Source of the DNA: FEN-1279 sp964501535
GTDB taxonomy: Bacteria; Bacteroidota; Ignavibacteria; Tepidaquicellales; Tepidaquicellaceae
Assembly: GCA_964501535.1 (NCBI GenBank)
Contig: CAZCSV010000009.1
Span: 1-64,000 of the forward strand
Direction: 5' to 3'
DNA length: 64,000 nucleotides
Position numbers and translations under genes: made by a program. Below are positions 7,218 to 16,273 of the stretch, one piece after another. Position 1 is the first letter of the stretch. Every line of letters begins with the position of its first letter. Below the pieces are notes generated by a model. The model saw only the letters and a list, made by a program, of their open reading frames with translations. It was not told the origin of the DNA and ran no database searches.

Positions 7218-10200
7218 TTAAGATGTTATACTATTTAAAGTTTCTTTTACTATTTTTATTGTCGGATGATCCGGCTCTAATATTTTTTCGTAAATCTCTA
7301 AAGCTTTTCCGTATAATTCAGTTGCTTTATCTGATTCACCTTTTCTTTTATATAATTCTGCAAAATTTAATAAAGCATCTGCTAGGTTCAAATGTAAATC
7401 ACCAAATGAATCTTGAAATACCTTAATTATTTTTTTATATATCTCTTCCGCTTCTTTTAATTTTCCTTGTTTTACATAAATAAGAGCTAGGTTGTTATAA
7501 GAAGTTGCAACATCCGGGTGTCCTTCACCAAACAGGTTTAACCTGATATTTAATGCCTCGCTGTGCAGTTTCTCCGATTCTACAATTTCATCTTTATAGT
7601 ATTTTACTATTGCTATATTACATATAGTGTTTGCATAATTGGGATTGTTTTCTCCTAATTTTTTTTTGTATATAACAAGTGCTTCATATAAAAGTTTTAA
7701 TGATTCTTCATATTTGCTTTGTTTTCCATATAATACGCCTAGATTGTTTAGTGCTTTTGCGGCGTCAGGATGTTCCAATGTTACTGTATGCTTGTATATT
7801 TCGAGTGATTCTTTAAAATATTTTTCTGCTTCTTCGAATTTCTCGGTTAAGCTGTATAACTGTCCGAGATTGCTTACTGTATCGGCAACATCTATATGGT
7901 TTTTTCCTATAGTATTTCCGTATATTTCAAGTGATTTTTTATATAATTGCTCTGCTTGTCTGAATTTTCCTATTTCTCTGTAATTGTTCGCAAGTTCTTT
8001 CAGTAATCTCGCAATTGATTGATGCTCATTTCCCAATATTTGCTTTTTTATCTTTAAAGTATTTTCATATAATAATACAGATTCGTTAAATCTTTTTTGC
8101 TGATAATATAAATTTGCCAGATTGTTTTCTGCGTCAGCGTATTCGTTATTTTCTTTTCCGAATGCCTTTTCATATATTTCCATTACTTTCTTGCAAACAG
8201 GTTCCGCCAGAAAATATTTTCCTTGATTTATATATAAAATCGCCACGTTATAAAGTACTCCGGCAGTGACAACATGTCCTTCCCCGTAATTTTTTATGTA
8301 AATATCCAATGCGTTTTTATAAAACTTTTCTGCAAAAATATAATTACCGATTTCAAAGTAAAGTGTAGCCAGATTGTTCATTGCACTCCCGACATCTATA
8401 TGGTCTTTTCCTAAGTTTATTTCCCTTATTTCAAGTGCTTTTTTATAAAACGACTCTGCTTTATCATATTTTCCGGAATAAAAATATAATATAGCTAGAT
8501 TTGTCATTGAATTTGCTAGGTCAATATGATTTTCTCCGAGCATAAATTTACTCATTTCAAATGCCTGGATTAAAAGCGGTTCAGCTTCTGAATATTTCCC
8601 CTGTTTACCGTATAAAACTGCAAGATTGTTCAATATTCTTGCAACGTCCTTATGTTTTTCTCCAAATATTTTTTTTCTTATTTCGAGCGCCTTATACAAT
8701 AATTCCTGACCTTCTGAAAATTTATTGAATAACTCATATAATCTTGCAAGGCTGATTTGCAGATTTGCAAGCTCTATTTTCAGTTCACCGTTTGGTTTTT
8801 CAATATAATCAATTAAATCTTCGTAAAGCGGTATTATTGTTTTCCATTCAGCAGCTTTGTCAAAAACTGCAGTCACATTTATAAACCATTTTATAAATTT
8901 ATCAGCATTCAAAGAAATTTTACCGTGATAGTATGCTTCCATTAATGCAGATTTGTCGTTTTCATTTATATTCCTATAGTCAATTTTTACAATTTTATTG
9001 TTGTAATAATCGAATAACCTCTTATGAACTGCAAATAAAATTTCCTTATTTTGTTTTGATTGAAGACTCTCTCTCATCAAATCATGCATAATCCAGGTAT
9101 TGGAATATTCACCTTTCGAAATGAATGAAAATCTGAATAGTTCGTGCATATTCATTACCGGATAACCGGTCTTGAAATCTTCTACAAGGATACTGAAAAT
9201 TTCCTTATCCCAGATTCTTGCCGAGGATAAAACATTCAAGGTCAGTATTTCAGTTTTATCGAGATATCTTAAAAACCTCTCGAGTACTTCCTGTTGTGTC
9301 TTAGCGAAATCCTTTGTCTCGGGTTCGCGGTTGTATTTGTTGTTAATCTCATAATATGTGTCAACTGCTAAATCCAGAAAATGTGGAACACCCTTGCTTG
9401 CATCGACTATTACATCTTGTACATCTTCTTTCTCAACACCGCAGGTCTTGAGAAAATATTTTGAATCAGTATCGGATAAACTTCCAAGCAAATGTTGCTC
9501 AATATATTCCTTCCAGTCTTCGTTCTGCTCTTCCCACCTTAACTTTTCCCTTCCGCATATCACCCATAACACCTCAGGCAGGTGACTTACAAGTTCCCTA
9601 ATCCATTCATCTCGCAGGAAGAAACCTCCGTGTGCAGATACATTTTCCCATAAAGCTTCGTAAGTATCCAGAAATATCACAGCCCTTTTATTTTTTTCTA
9701 AAAGATAGTCCTTCAGGTCGTTTGCCCAGAACATAGGCATCCTTTCGGTAATTTCTTTAGGTTCGAGATTTGGAAGGTTTGCAAGTTCTTTCTCACCTCT
9801 TTTTTTCCACCACTCACGGAATACATTTTGACCTGTCATAAATGCTTTTGTAAGTTTTGGAACAAATCCTATGTAAGGCATTTCACCGACAACTCTGAGT
9901 ATTCCTGCTACAACATTTGCACCGGTTAGTAATGGAAAATTTTCTTTTGTGAGAGGTGTCTGTGGATGTGTTTTTTGCCAGTAAATTGTGTAAGAAATAT
10001 CGAACGAAGGAAAATTTATTTTATATTTTTCATTTAACTGATTCCTCAAAATAAACAGAGCAGTTTCCTGTTCCCTGTAAGTCGGAGTATCGAGGTCTAT
10101 AGCAGTCCAGACTGTTTCAGGCTTTTCTTCGTCTGTTCTTCTTGAGAGTTCTTTTCTGAGTGTGGTTTTTCCTATGCCACCAATGCCGTAATAAACGAGA

Positions 10201-10340
10201 ATTTTATGTTCATCTTTTATTTTTGAATCGTAAGCATTGTAAAAAGCTTCGAGAAATTCTTCCCTGTCAGTAAACTGCTTTCCTGCTTTAGGTGAAGGCT
10301 CTTTTCCGCTTAACGAAAATTTTGGCTTTATCAGTGACAA
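7218..10340 (-). CDS. STAND-like P-loop NTPase with kinesin-light-chain-type TPR array
   Basis: The protein has 1040 residues. Residues about 20-400 form an NB-ARC/NACHT-like NTPase with Walker A GIGGIGKTT (52-60) and Walker B VIFLDTYEAL (221-230). A helical linker follows to about 510. Residues about 520-1035 are some 12 tandem TPR units with 42-residue spacing (recurring LNNLAxLYxxQGKYxEAE and LGExHxDVA). No N-terminal effector domain is visible: only about 20 residues precede the NTPase region. STAND proteins use the repeats as a sensor and the NTPase for oligomerisation; many bacterial ones act in antiphage defence or signalling. That role here is inference from architecture and from its position beside a toxin-antitoxin segment. 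Confidence 0.8.
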   Translation of the reverse strand: MSLIKPKFSLSGKEPSPKAGKQFTDREEFLEAFYNAYDSKIKDEHKILVYYGIGGIGKTTLRKELSRRTDEEKPETVWTAIDLDTPTYREQETALFILRNQLNEKYKINFPSFDISYTIYWQKTHPQTPLTKENFPLLTGANVVAGILRVVGEMPYIGFVPKLTKAFMTGQNVFREWWKKRGEKELANLPNLEPKEITERMPMFWANDLKDYLLEKNKRAVIFLDTYEALWENVSAHGGFFLRDEWIRELVSHLPEVLWVICGREKLRWEEQNEDWKEYIEQHLLGSLSDTDSKYFLKTCGVEKEDVQDVIVDASKGVPHFLDLAVDTYYEINNKYNREPETKDFAKTQQEVLERFLRYLDKTEILTLNVLSSARIWDKEIFSILVEDFKTGYPVMNMHELFRFSFISKGEYSNTWIMHDLMRESLQSKQNKEILFAVHKRLFDYYNNKIVKIDYRNINENDKSALMEAYYHGKISLNADKFIKWFINVTAVFDKAAEWKTIIPLYEDLIDYIEKPNGELKIELANLQISLARLYELFNKFSEGQELLYKALEIRKKIFGEKHKDVARILNNLAVLYGKQGKYSEAEPLLIQAFEMSKFMLGENHIDLANSMTNLAILYFYSGKYDKAESFYKKALEIREINLGKDHIDVGSAMNNLATLYFEIGNYIFAEKFYKNALDIYIKNYGEGHVVTAGVLYNVAILYINQGKYFLAEPVCKKVMEIYEKAFGKENNEYADAENNLANLYYQQKRFNESVLLYENTLKIKKQILGNEHQSIARLLKELANNYREIGKFRQAEQLYKKSLEIYGNTIGKNHIDVADTVSNLGQLYSLTEKFEEAEKYFKESLEIYKHTVTLEHPDAAKALNNLGVLYGKQSKYEESLKLLYEALVIYKKKLGENNPNYANTICNIAIVKYYKDEIVESEKLHSEALNIRLNLFGEGHPDVATSYNNLALIYVKQGKLKEAEEIYKKIIKVFQDSFGDLHLNLADALLNFAELYKRKGESDKATELYGKALEIYEKILEPDHPTIKIVKETLNSITS

Positions 10341-10414
10341 AATTTATTATCTGTTTATACCTGATTATCAAAATCGTAAAAAACAAATAATAATAAAATA
10401 CAATTATTAATAAA

Positions 10415-10444
10415 AAAATGGACTTATTTGTTGTAGTCCATTTT
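10415..10444 (-). terminator. Terminator of the beta-propeller type IX cargo gene
   Basis: Arms AAAATGGACT and AGTCCATTTT pair across a 10-base loop. On the minus strand the hairpin is followed by seven T. It lies about 30 bases after the stop at 10476. Confidence 0.75.
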
Positions 10445-10475
10445 GAAATGTTTTTTGTTTTCTTGTGCCTGAGAA

Positions 10476-12968
10476 TTATTTCAGCAATACCATCTTCTTG
10501 ATTTCCGAAAAATCTCCCGCTACAATTTTATAAAAATACACCCCGCTTGCATAATTCGTACCGTCAAAATCTGCACTGTATTTTCCCGGACCTAACTTTT
10601 CATTCACTAAAGTAACAACTTCACGTCCGAGCACATCATATATTACAATTTTTACATTACTACTTTTGGACATTGTCCATTGTACATTGGTCATTGAATT
10701 AAACGGATTCGGGTAATTTTGAAATAATTCAAATTTATCGGGAATATTTTCGCTAGAGTGATTATAATTTGATACTGTTCCAAGTTGCTCACCTGTTCTC
10801 CTAACGTTGTTCTGGAATGTTCCCCAAATCGGTTTTACAGGACCTTTCGAGCCGCCGGTTGAATCGTAAAGTGCAAAAAGTCTGCCTGCCTCGTTCCCGA
10901 AATATAGTGTCCCTTTGTGATGAAGCATTGCACAGCTTATTTTAGCACTGTCTATATAATAGAACTTTACAATCTTATTCGTATCAAGTCCGTAAATTTC
11001 ACCTGCATCGTTGCCGAAATAAACCCTCTGATATGTCGTTATTGCCGCAGTGGATTTGATTTGAGCGGGAGTCTGAAAGAACCACCTTATTCCACCGTTT
11101 TTGTTTAGTGAATAAAATTTTCCGTCTGCAGTGCCAACATAAATATTCCCGTTCGCATCGATTGTAGGGGAAGAAGTTACAGCAGATGTAAGCGGAGTCT
11201 GCCATACTATACCTGCGTTTGTAGTTCCTGTCAGCGATATTTTATATACCTTACCACTACGAGAACCGAAATAAAAATATCCTTGTGCATCTATTGCAGG
11301 TGAAACGAGAATAGAGTCTGCAAGGTTCAGTTGCCAGTTCGGGGGTACGGGTGTAGGATTATTCAGATTAAATCCGTAAATCGTTCCAACCGAAGAAGCT
11401 ACAACAAGTTTTCTGTCGTAGCTGACGACAGCGGAACTGCGTACAGGAGCATTACAAAAATAAGACCAGGCACTCGTACCTGCAAGACGGTTAATTGCTC
11501 TGAAAAATCCATTTGAAATTCCTACATACAATCTGTTACTAATTGAATCTACTGTTGGAGTTGTCGATGCCTGTCCTCCGAGAGGAATCGGCGCCCACAA
11601 ATTACTACCGTCGCTTTTAAATCCGTAAAGATTTGCATCGGTTGATGTGATGAATACACTTGTATCATTTGCAATAGAACAGGATGATAACACACTGCCT
11701 CCAACAACAAGTGGATAAATGAAATTCCCGTTTATATCCATCCTGTAGACTGCATCTCCTGTTGAAACTGCATATAGAACACTATCACCGATTAAACTCA
11801 AACCGGCTAATATTTGTCCGGAAGTATATCGTTTCCAGATACATCGGGTAACGGTGGCAGTAACAGAGTCTTTTGCTCCGTTATTTAAAGAAATTTTTAA
11901 TTTTATTTTTGTTGTTCCTTGAGGATATATATATGTCATTGAATGTTGACTACTAACGAGCGAATCATTTATGTACCAAAATGTAGAATCATGCAAAGAA
12001 CATAGACTATCATATAATGTAATTTGTTCAAAAGCAATTCTTCCTATATTTGGTTTATAAATATTGTTTAAATAAGCATGAAGTAAATCTTTTTTAAATA
12101 TCATTCCTGAATTTCCAACACTATACATAGAACTACCTGAATAGTTTATACTCCATAAAGAACCGGTTAATATCGTATCAACCCAATTAGTTCCACCATT
12201 TGAAGTAAAATAAACATGACCATTGTGTGTGGATGCATATCCTATATTATTATCTATAAAGTACATGCTTCTTGCTTGCCCAGCAAAAGTGTAAACAGAA
12301 TACCAGTTAACACCAGCATTTGTAGTTTTGAAAAAATCTGCTTGTGCAGAATAACCTGTAGTAATTGAAGGAAAAAATACACATGTTTTTTCTGAGCTAC
12401 TTAATGACAGAATCCAATTTAATCCTCCGTTTGTAGTTTTAAATGTACCTTCAGAACCGGATAAATAGCCGGTTGATGTATTTAAAAAATATATCCCAAA
12501 TTGATTTGACGATGGAGCAGTTAAGGTTATCCAATTAATACCACCATTTGTTGTACTAAATAAAACATAACTACCCAATATCCAACCAGTCAAATTATTT
12601 AAAATAAAAGGTGCTAAAAGATTTTGACTTGTTGGAGAACTCAGATTGAACCAGTTATCCCCAGAATTTGTAGTTTTAATAATAGCACCTCCATTTCCAG
12701 TTGCGTAGCCAGAATAAATATCTCCAAATGAAACATATAATATGGATGAGGGAATTGGCTTTTGTATCCAGTTTGTTCCAGCATTTGTCGTTTTTAAAAT
12801 ATAATTTCCAATATCACCACTTACAAAACCTGTATTTCCGTTAACAAAATACACCGACCATAGATTACCTGAAACTCCAGAATATAATTGATACCAATTA
12901 TATTGAGATTGACATAAATTAACTAATAGAGTGAATAGTAAAACAATTATTACTTTTTGCTTTTCCAT
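10476..12968 (-). CDS. Type IX-secreted YCF48-like and PQQ-like beta-propeller protein
   Basis: The protein has 830 residues with a signal peptide (MEKQKVIIVLLFTLLVNLCQS). Residues about 20-290 carry repeats of the TTNAGTNW / TTNGGINW type seen in YCF48/BNR-like propellers. Residues about 380-720 are PQQ-like propeller blades (for example AIDAQGYFYFGSRSGKVYKI). The final 80 residues are a type IX sorting domain (LFQNYPNPFNSMTNVQW ... KKMVLLK). It is expected to be exported and surface-bound. The ligand is unknown; propeller cargo proteins of this style are common in Ignavibacteria. Confidence 0.85.
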   Translation of the reverse strand: MEKQKVIIVLLFTLLVNLCQSQYNWYQLYSGVSGNLWSVYFVNGNTGFVSGDIGNYILKTTNAGTNWIQKPIPSSILYVSFGDIYSGYATGNGGAIIKTTNSGDNWFNLSSPTSQNLLAPFILNNLTGWILGSYVLFSTTNGGINWITLTAPSSNQFGIYFLNTSTGYLSGSEGTFKTTNGGLNWILSLSSSEKTCVFFPSITTGYSAQADFFKTTNAGVNWYSVYTFAGQARSMYFIDNNIGYASTHNGHVYFTSNGGTNWVDTILTGSLWSINYSGSSMYSVGNSGMIFKKDLLHAYLNNIYKPNIGRIAFEQITLYDSLCSLHDSTFWYINDSLVSSQHSMTYIYPQGTTKIKLKISLNNGAKDSVTATVTRCIWKRYTSGQILAGLSLIGDSVLYAVSTGDAVYRMDINGNFIYPLVVGGSVLSSCSIANDTSVFITSTDANLYGFKSDGSNLWAPIPLGGQASTTPTVDSISNRLYVGISNGFFRAINRLAGTSAWSYFCNAPVRSSAVVSYDRKLVVASSVGTIYGFNLNNPTPVPPNWQLNLADSILVSPAIDAQGYFYFGSRSGKVYKISLTGTTNAGIVWQTPLTSAVTSSPTIDANGNIYVGTADGKFYSLNKNGGIRWFFQTPAQIKSTAAITTYQRVYFGNDAGEIYGLDTNKIVKFYYIDSAKISCAMLHHKGTLYFGNEAGRLFALYDSTGGSKGPVKPIWGTFQNNVRRTGEQLGTVSNYNHSSENIPDKFELFQNYPNPFNSMTNVQWTMSKSSNVKIVIYDVLGREVVTLVNEKLGPGKYSADFDGTNYASGVYFYKIVAGDFSEIKKMVLLK

Positions 12969-13286
12969 TTAAAAAGGGTTTACATTTAATAATATAAAAT
13001 ATTTTATTTCAGTTGTAATATTTTTCAACCTCTTATTTTATATCTTTTTATGTAGTAAGTAAATGATTTGTAATCTCCTAAGATATTCTCTCTTAGAATA
13101 GAATCAACCATAAATCTATTAATTGTATGGATGAAGTAACTAATCCGTTCTGTTTGTAAGTATCTATACTTATTGTATTTATTTGTCCATTAGAATCTAA
13201 AAATAAAGATTTTAATAATCAAGTGGAAAGTTAGAAGATTTGAATACCTATTCCAAATTAAAAATGTATGGACTTATAATCTTTTG
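12969..13286. other. AT-rich intergenic stretch, nothing recognised
   Basis: No open frame, tRNA or strong hairpin is evident between the start of the 10476-12968 gene and the pseudogene at 13287. The promoter of the propeller gene should lie near 12970-13010. Confidence 0.5.
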
Positions 13287-13485
13287 CAATACTATCCTAA
13301 TCCCGTCCTAATCCCGTAACAAAAATAAACTGCAAACTCCCGAAAGACGGAAGAAAAAAGCTTGTGATTTATGATATTCCAGGCAAGGAAATAAAAACAC
13401 TTGTTAATGAAATTAAACAAGCAGGTCGTTATACAGTTGAATTTAATAGAATTCAATGGTAAAGAAGATGGTGTTGATAAATTAA
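13287..13485 (+). pseudogene. Remnant of a type IX sorting domain gene
   Basis: The frame reads QYYPNP, then an 11-base tandem duplication (CCTAATCCCGT twice) breaks it, then VTKINCKLPKDGRKKLVIYD and GKEIKTLVNEIKQAGRYTVEF. A deletion of about 25 codons follows, and the end reads VKKMVLIN-stop. It matches the C-terminus of the gene ending at 2870 nearly residue for residue. Both are followed by a terminator-like segment and then a copy of the dispersed repeat, so this looks like a decayed segmental duplication. Confidence 0.75.
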
Positions 13486-13544
13486 GTACTGTAACAGCTG
13501 AAAAATGTCAAAGATGGAGGAGCAATCTTCCGGCTTTTTTATAT

Positions 13545-13740
13545 AAGTAACTCCCGTGCAATCTGAGGTAATCAGGTGCAATCTAATGCAATCTGAGGTA
13601 AATTAATGCAAATTAATTTTCAAAAAGTGTGATTTAAAGCTGTATTTAAGGTTTTTTCCCACCCTTTCACGGTGAAGATTATCCCGTTTCGGGATTGGGC
13701 GTGCAACTTAACCTTGCATTTTCGTATGCAAGGTTTTTTT
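13545..13740 (+). repeat. Dispersed repeat copy 3 (variant T arm)
   Basis: Positions 13556-13615 are six 10-bp units (RTGCAATCTR alternating with AGGTAANTNA). The anticodon-like region starts at 13661 with loop CTTTCAC. The T-arm hairpin is replaced by ATCCCG-TTT-CGGGAT (13681-13695), still palindromic. The core ends with GGGCGTGC at 13704. A different terminator follows (13710-13740). Confidence 0.75.
13710..13740 (+). terminator. Terminator after repeat copy 3
   Basis: Arms AACCTTGCAT and ATGCAAGGTT are separated by 7 bases and followed by a T run. It is unrelated in sequence to the terminator of copies 1, 2 and 4 but occupies the same place. Confidence 0.75.
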
Positions 13741-13768
13741 TCTATTTAAAAGTCAAATCGAGTTAGGA

Positions 13769-13821
13769 CACCTTTCACGATGAAGATTTGTCCGCCGTTA
13801 AGGAAATCCCGCTTAGCATGC
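13769..13821 (+). repeat. Degenerate fragment of the tRNA-Glu-half repeat
   Basis: CACCTTTCACGATGAAGATT followed after about 30 bases by CCCGCTTAGCATGC resembles a decayed core lying directly after copy 3. The T arm is not preserved. Confidence 0.45.
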
Positions 13822-14031
13822 AAAACTGACTCTGCATAAACAAATACGTTTTTTTTTTATTTGTAATTATAAAATATTACAGGAAAAGTTTCATATTTGT
13901 TTAAGAAGGTCGAAACGGTAACTTAAATAGATTAGCATTCGCAAAATAAAATCAGTTTTTTTTGTTGATAGATTCTGCTATTTTAAATCTTTCTATTAAA
14001 AAGTTTTTTTAAAAAATAGAACGGAGGGAAA

Positions 14032-14304
14032 ATGCTTCACGAACCTGCTGCCGTTATTTCTACCGATAATGCGGCTTCGAAAAAATCGAAACTTGGTATT
14101 ATTTTATTTTTTGTTTATACAATTATTTACTCAGGTTTTGTTCTGATTGGTCTGACCAAACCCGAATTAATGGGATTAGAATTAATCGGAGGACAAAACA
14201 TTGCCATTATTTATGGCTTTGGATTAATTGTGCTTGCTATAGTTATGGGTTTTATCTATAACTATTTCTGCACAAAAATGGAAAATAAACTGAATAAAAA
14301 TTAA
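14032..14304 (+). CDS. DUF485-type small inner-membrane protein
   Basis: This 90-residue protein has two membrane segments (about 23-43 and 60-82) separated by a short loop. It resembles the DUF485 (YjcH) proteins encoded just before ActP-type acetate symporters, and it lies 21 bases before such a symporter. Such proteins are thought to assist or regulate the transporter, but the role is not proven. An AGGGAAA purine stretch precedes the ATG. Confidence 0.7.
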   Translation: MLHEPAAVISTDNAASKKSKLGIILFFVYTIIYSGFVLIGLTKPELMGLELIGGQNIAIIYGFGLIVLAIVMGFIYNYFCTKMENKLNKN

Positions 14305-14325
14305 AATTAAATAAAAAAATAAAAT

Positions 14326-16248
14326 ATGATTTACGAAGTCTCAAATTTAGCCATAATAATATTTTTATTTATCGTCGGATTAGTACTGGGTTTATCTTTT
14401 TACTATGCGAGAAAAACAAAATCTTCCGCCGGCTATTATGCCGCGGGAGGGAATATTCACTGGGCAGTGAACGGTATTGCTTTTGCAGGTGATTACTTAT
14501 CAGCAGCTTCTTTCCTTGGTATTTGCGGTATGATTGCATATTCCGGTTATGATGGATTTTTATATTCAATCGGATATCTTGCAGGCTGGGTGGTTGCTTT
14601 ATTCCTTGTTGCAGAGCCATTAAAAAAACTCGGCAAGTACACATTTGCAGATGCTCTTGATTCAAAATTTAATTCCAAATCGATTAAATTAGCCGCTTCA
14701 ATAAGCACGCTAATTGTATCAATTTTTTATCTAATTCCACAAATGGTTGGAGCAGGTGACCTTGTTGTTCCTTTACTTGGTCTGCCTCATTGGATGGGAG
14801 TTCTTATTGTAGGTTCAATTGTAATTTTTATTGTCGCTACAGCAGGTATGACTTCTACGACTTATGTTCAATTTATTAAGGGTGCATTGTTAGTTGTTTT
14901 TTCTACTATATTAACAATTTATATACTAAATAATGGATTAAACTTGTCTCCAAGCGAGAACTATCATAAATTTGCCCAAATAAATGCAGTCGTTACCAAT
15001 GATACAATAGTAAATGTTACTAATCCCGCTTATATTGTAAAGGCAACAAAAGTAATTGATAAAATTGTATTTGTTAAACTTGAAAAAGAAGGTTCTATTT
15101 GCTGGTATAAATTAAGCAAGAAAGAAGGTAAAACAACTCTCGATGAAATACTCTCTACCACTGTTATAGCAAGCGGTGAAAAATTATACAATGGAGCTCC
15201 AAAATCAGAAAAAAAATTCTATCAGGTCGGACATTTAAGCAAGATTATTGTTGACGGAAAAGAAGTTGATAAAACAGGTCCTGTTGGTCCTTTTGAATTT
15301 ATTAAAACAATTGAAAAAAGTGAAGTAGTTCGATTTACTAAGAAAAATTTTCCTGATGGAACTGACAAAGTTACGGTTTGGTATCAGCAAATAACTAAGG
15401 GTGAAGATGTAATGAAACCCGGACTTTTGTACAAACTTTCAGACGAAGCCGGTGCAACTATCTGGGATAAACTGAACTTCTTATCACTTATGCTTGCTTT
15501 GTTTTTAGGAACTTCAGCACTGCCTCATATACTTATTAGATATTATACAGTTCCAAGCCAGCGAGCTGCAAGAAAATCTACTATCGTTGCTATTGCAGCA
15601 ATAGGATTTTTCTATATCTTAACTCTTTATATGGGTCTCGGCTCTATGATAAATGGTGTCTTGGATGTCGAAAGCAGTAATATGTCGGGTCCGCTTCTGG
15701 CAAAATCATTTGGAGTTGGTTTATTCTCAATTATTTCAGCCATAGCATTTGCAACCGTACTCGGTACTGTCAGTGGTCTTATTGTAGCTTCATCTGGTGC
15801 TATTGCTCATGATTTTATCGATAAATATCTCCAGGTCGAAATGACGGATAAAGCAAAAGTCAGAGCGGGAAAAATTGCTGCTCTTAGCGTTGGTATCTTT
15901 GCAATTATTTTAGGAATATTATTCAAAGGAATGAATGTTTCTTTCCTGGTTGGACTTGCATTTGCGGTAGCAGCATCTGCAAACCTACCTGCAATTTTAT
16001 TCCTTTTATTCTGGAAAAAGACTACTGCAAAAGGAATTGCATGGTCAATAATAGTTGGAATAATTTCTTCCATTGGAATTATTATGTTCTCTCCAACTAT
16101 GTATGATAAATATGGTCTGGCTCCTAAAGATGCTCTTATTCCATTGGATAATCCTGGTATTATTTCTATACCATTGGCAGTTATAACTTTAATCGTTGTT
16201 TCTTTAATGACACAAAAAGAAAATTCGACAAAAGATTTTTCAAAATAA
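14326..16248 (+). CDS. Sodium:solute symporter, ActP-like (acetate/monocarboxylate)
   Basis: This 640-residue SSS-family transporter carries the family features YYAAGGNIHWAVNGIAFAGD (about 37-56) and LGTSALPHILIRYYTVPS (about 397-414), followed by an alternating pattern of about 13 membrane helices. It matches the ActP/VC_2705 branch, which takes up acetate and related short carboxylates with Na+. Residues about 210-380 are a hydrophilic insertion of about 170 residues between helices 6 and 7; with the usual SSS topology this loop is periplasmic. The downstream barrel and sensor genes fit one uptake operon. Confidence 0.8.
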   Translation: MIYEVSNLAIIIFLFIVGLVLGLSFYYARKTKSSAGYYAAGGNIHWAVNGIAFAGDYLSAASFLGICGMIAYSGYDGFLYSIGYLAGWVVALFLVAEPLKKLGKYTFADALDSKFNSKSIKLAASISTLIVSIFYLIPQMVGAGDLVVPLLGLPHWMGVLIVGSIVIFIVATAGMTSTTYVQFIKGALLVVFSTILTIYILNNGLNLSPSENYHKFAQINAVVTNDTIVNVTNPAYIVKATKVIDKIVFVKLEKEGSICWYKLSKKEGKTTLDEILSTTVIASGEKLYNGAPKSEKKFYQVGHLSKIIVDGKEVDKTGPVGPFEFIKTIEKSEVVRFTKKNFPDGTDKVTVWYQQITKGEDVMKPGLLYKLSDEAGATIWDKLNFLSLMLALFLGTSALPHILIRYYTVPSQRAARKSTIVAIAAIGFFYILTLYMGLGSMINGVLDVESSNMSGPLLAKSFGVGLFSIISAIAFATVLGTVSGLIVASSGAIAHDFIDKYLQVEMTDKAKVRAGKIAALSVGIFAIILGILFKGMNVSFLVGLAFAVAASANLPAILFLLFWKKTTAKGIAWSIIVGIISSIGIIMFSPTMYDKYGLAPKDALIPLDNPGIISIPLAVITLIVVSLMTQKENSTKDFSK

Positions 16249-16273
16249 TTTTAACTAAAATTTTATAATTAAT

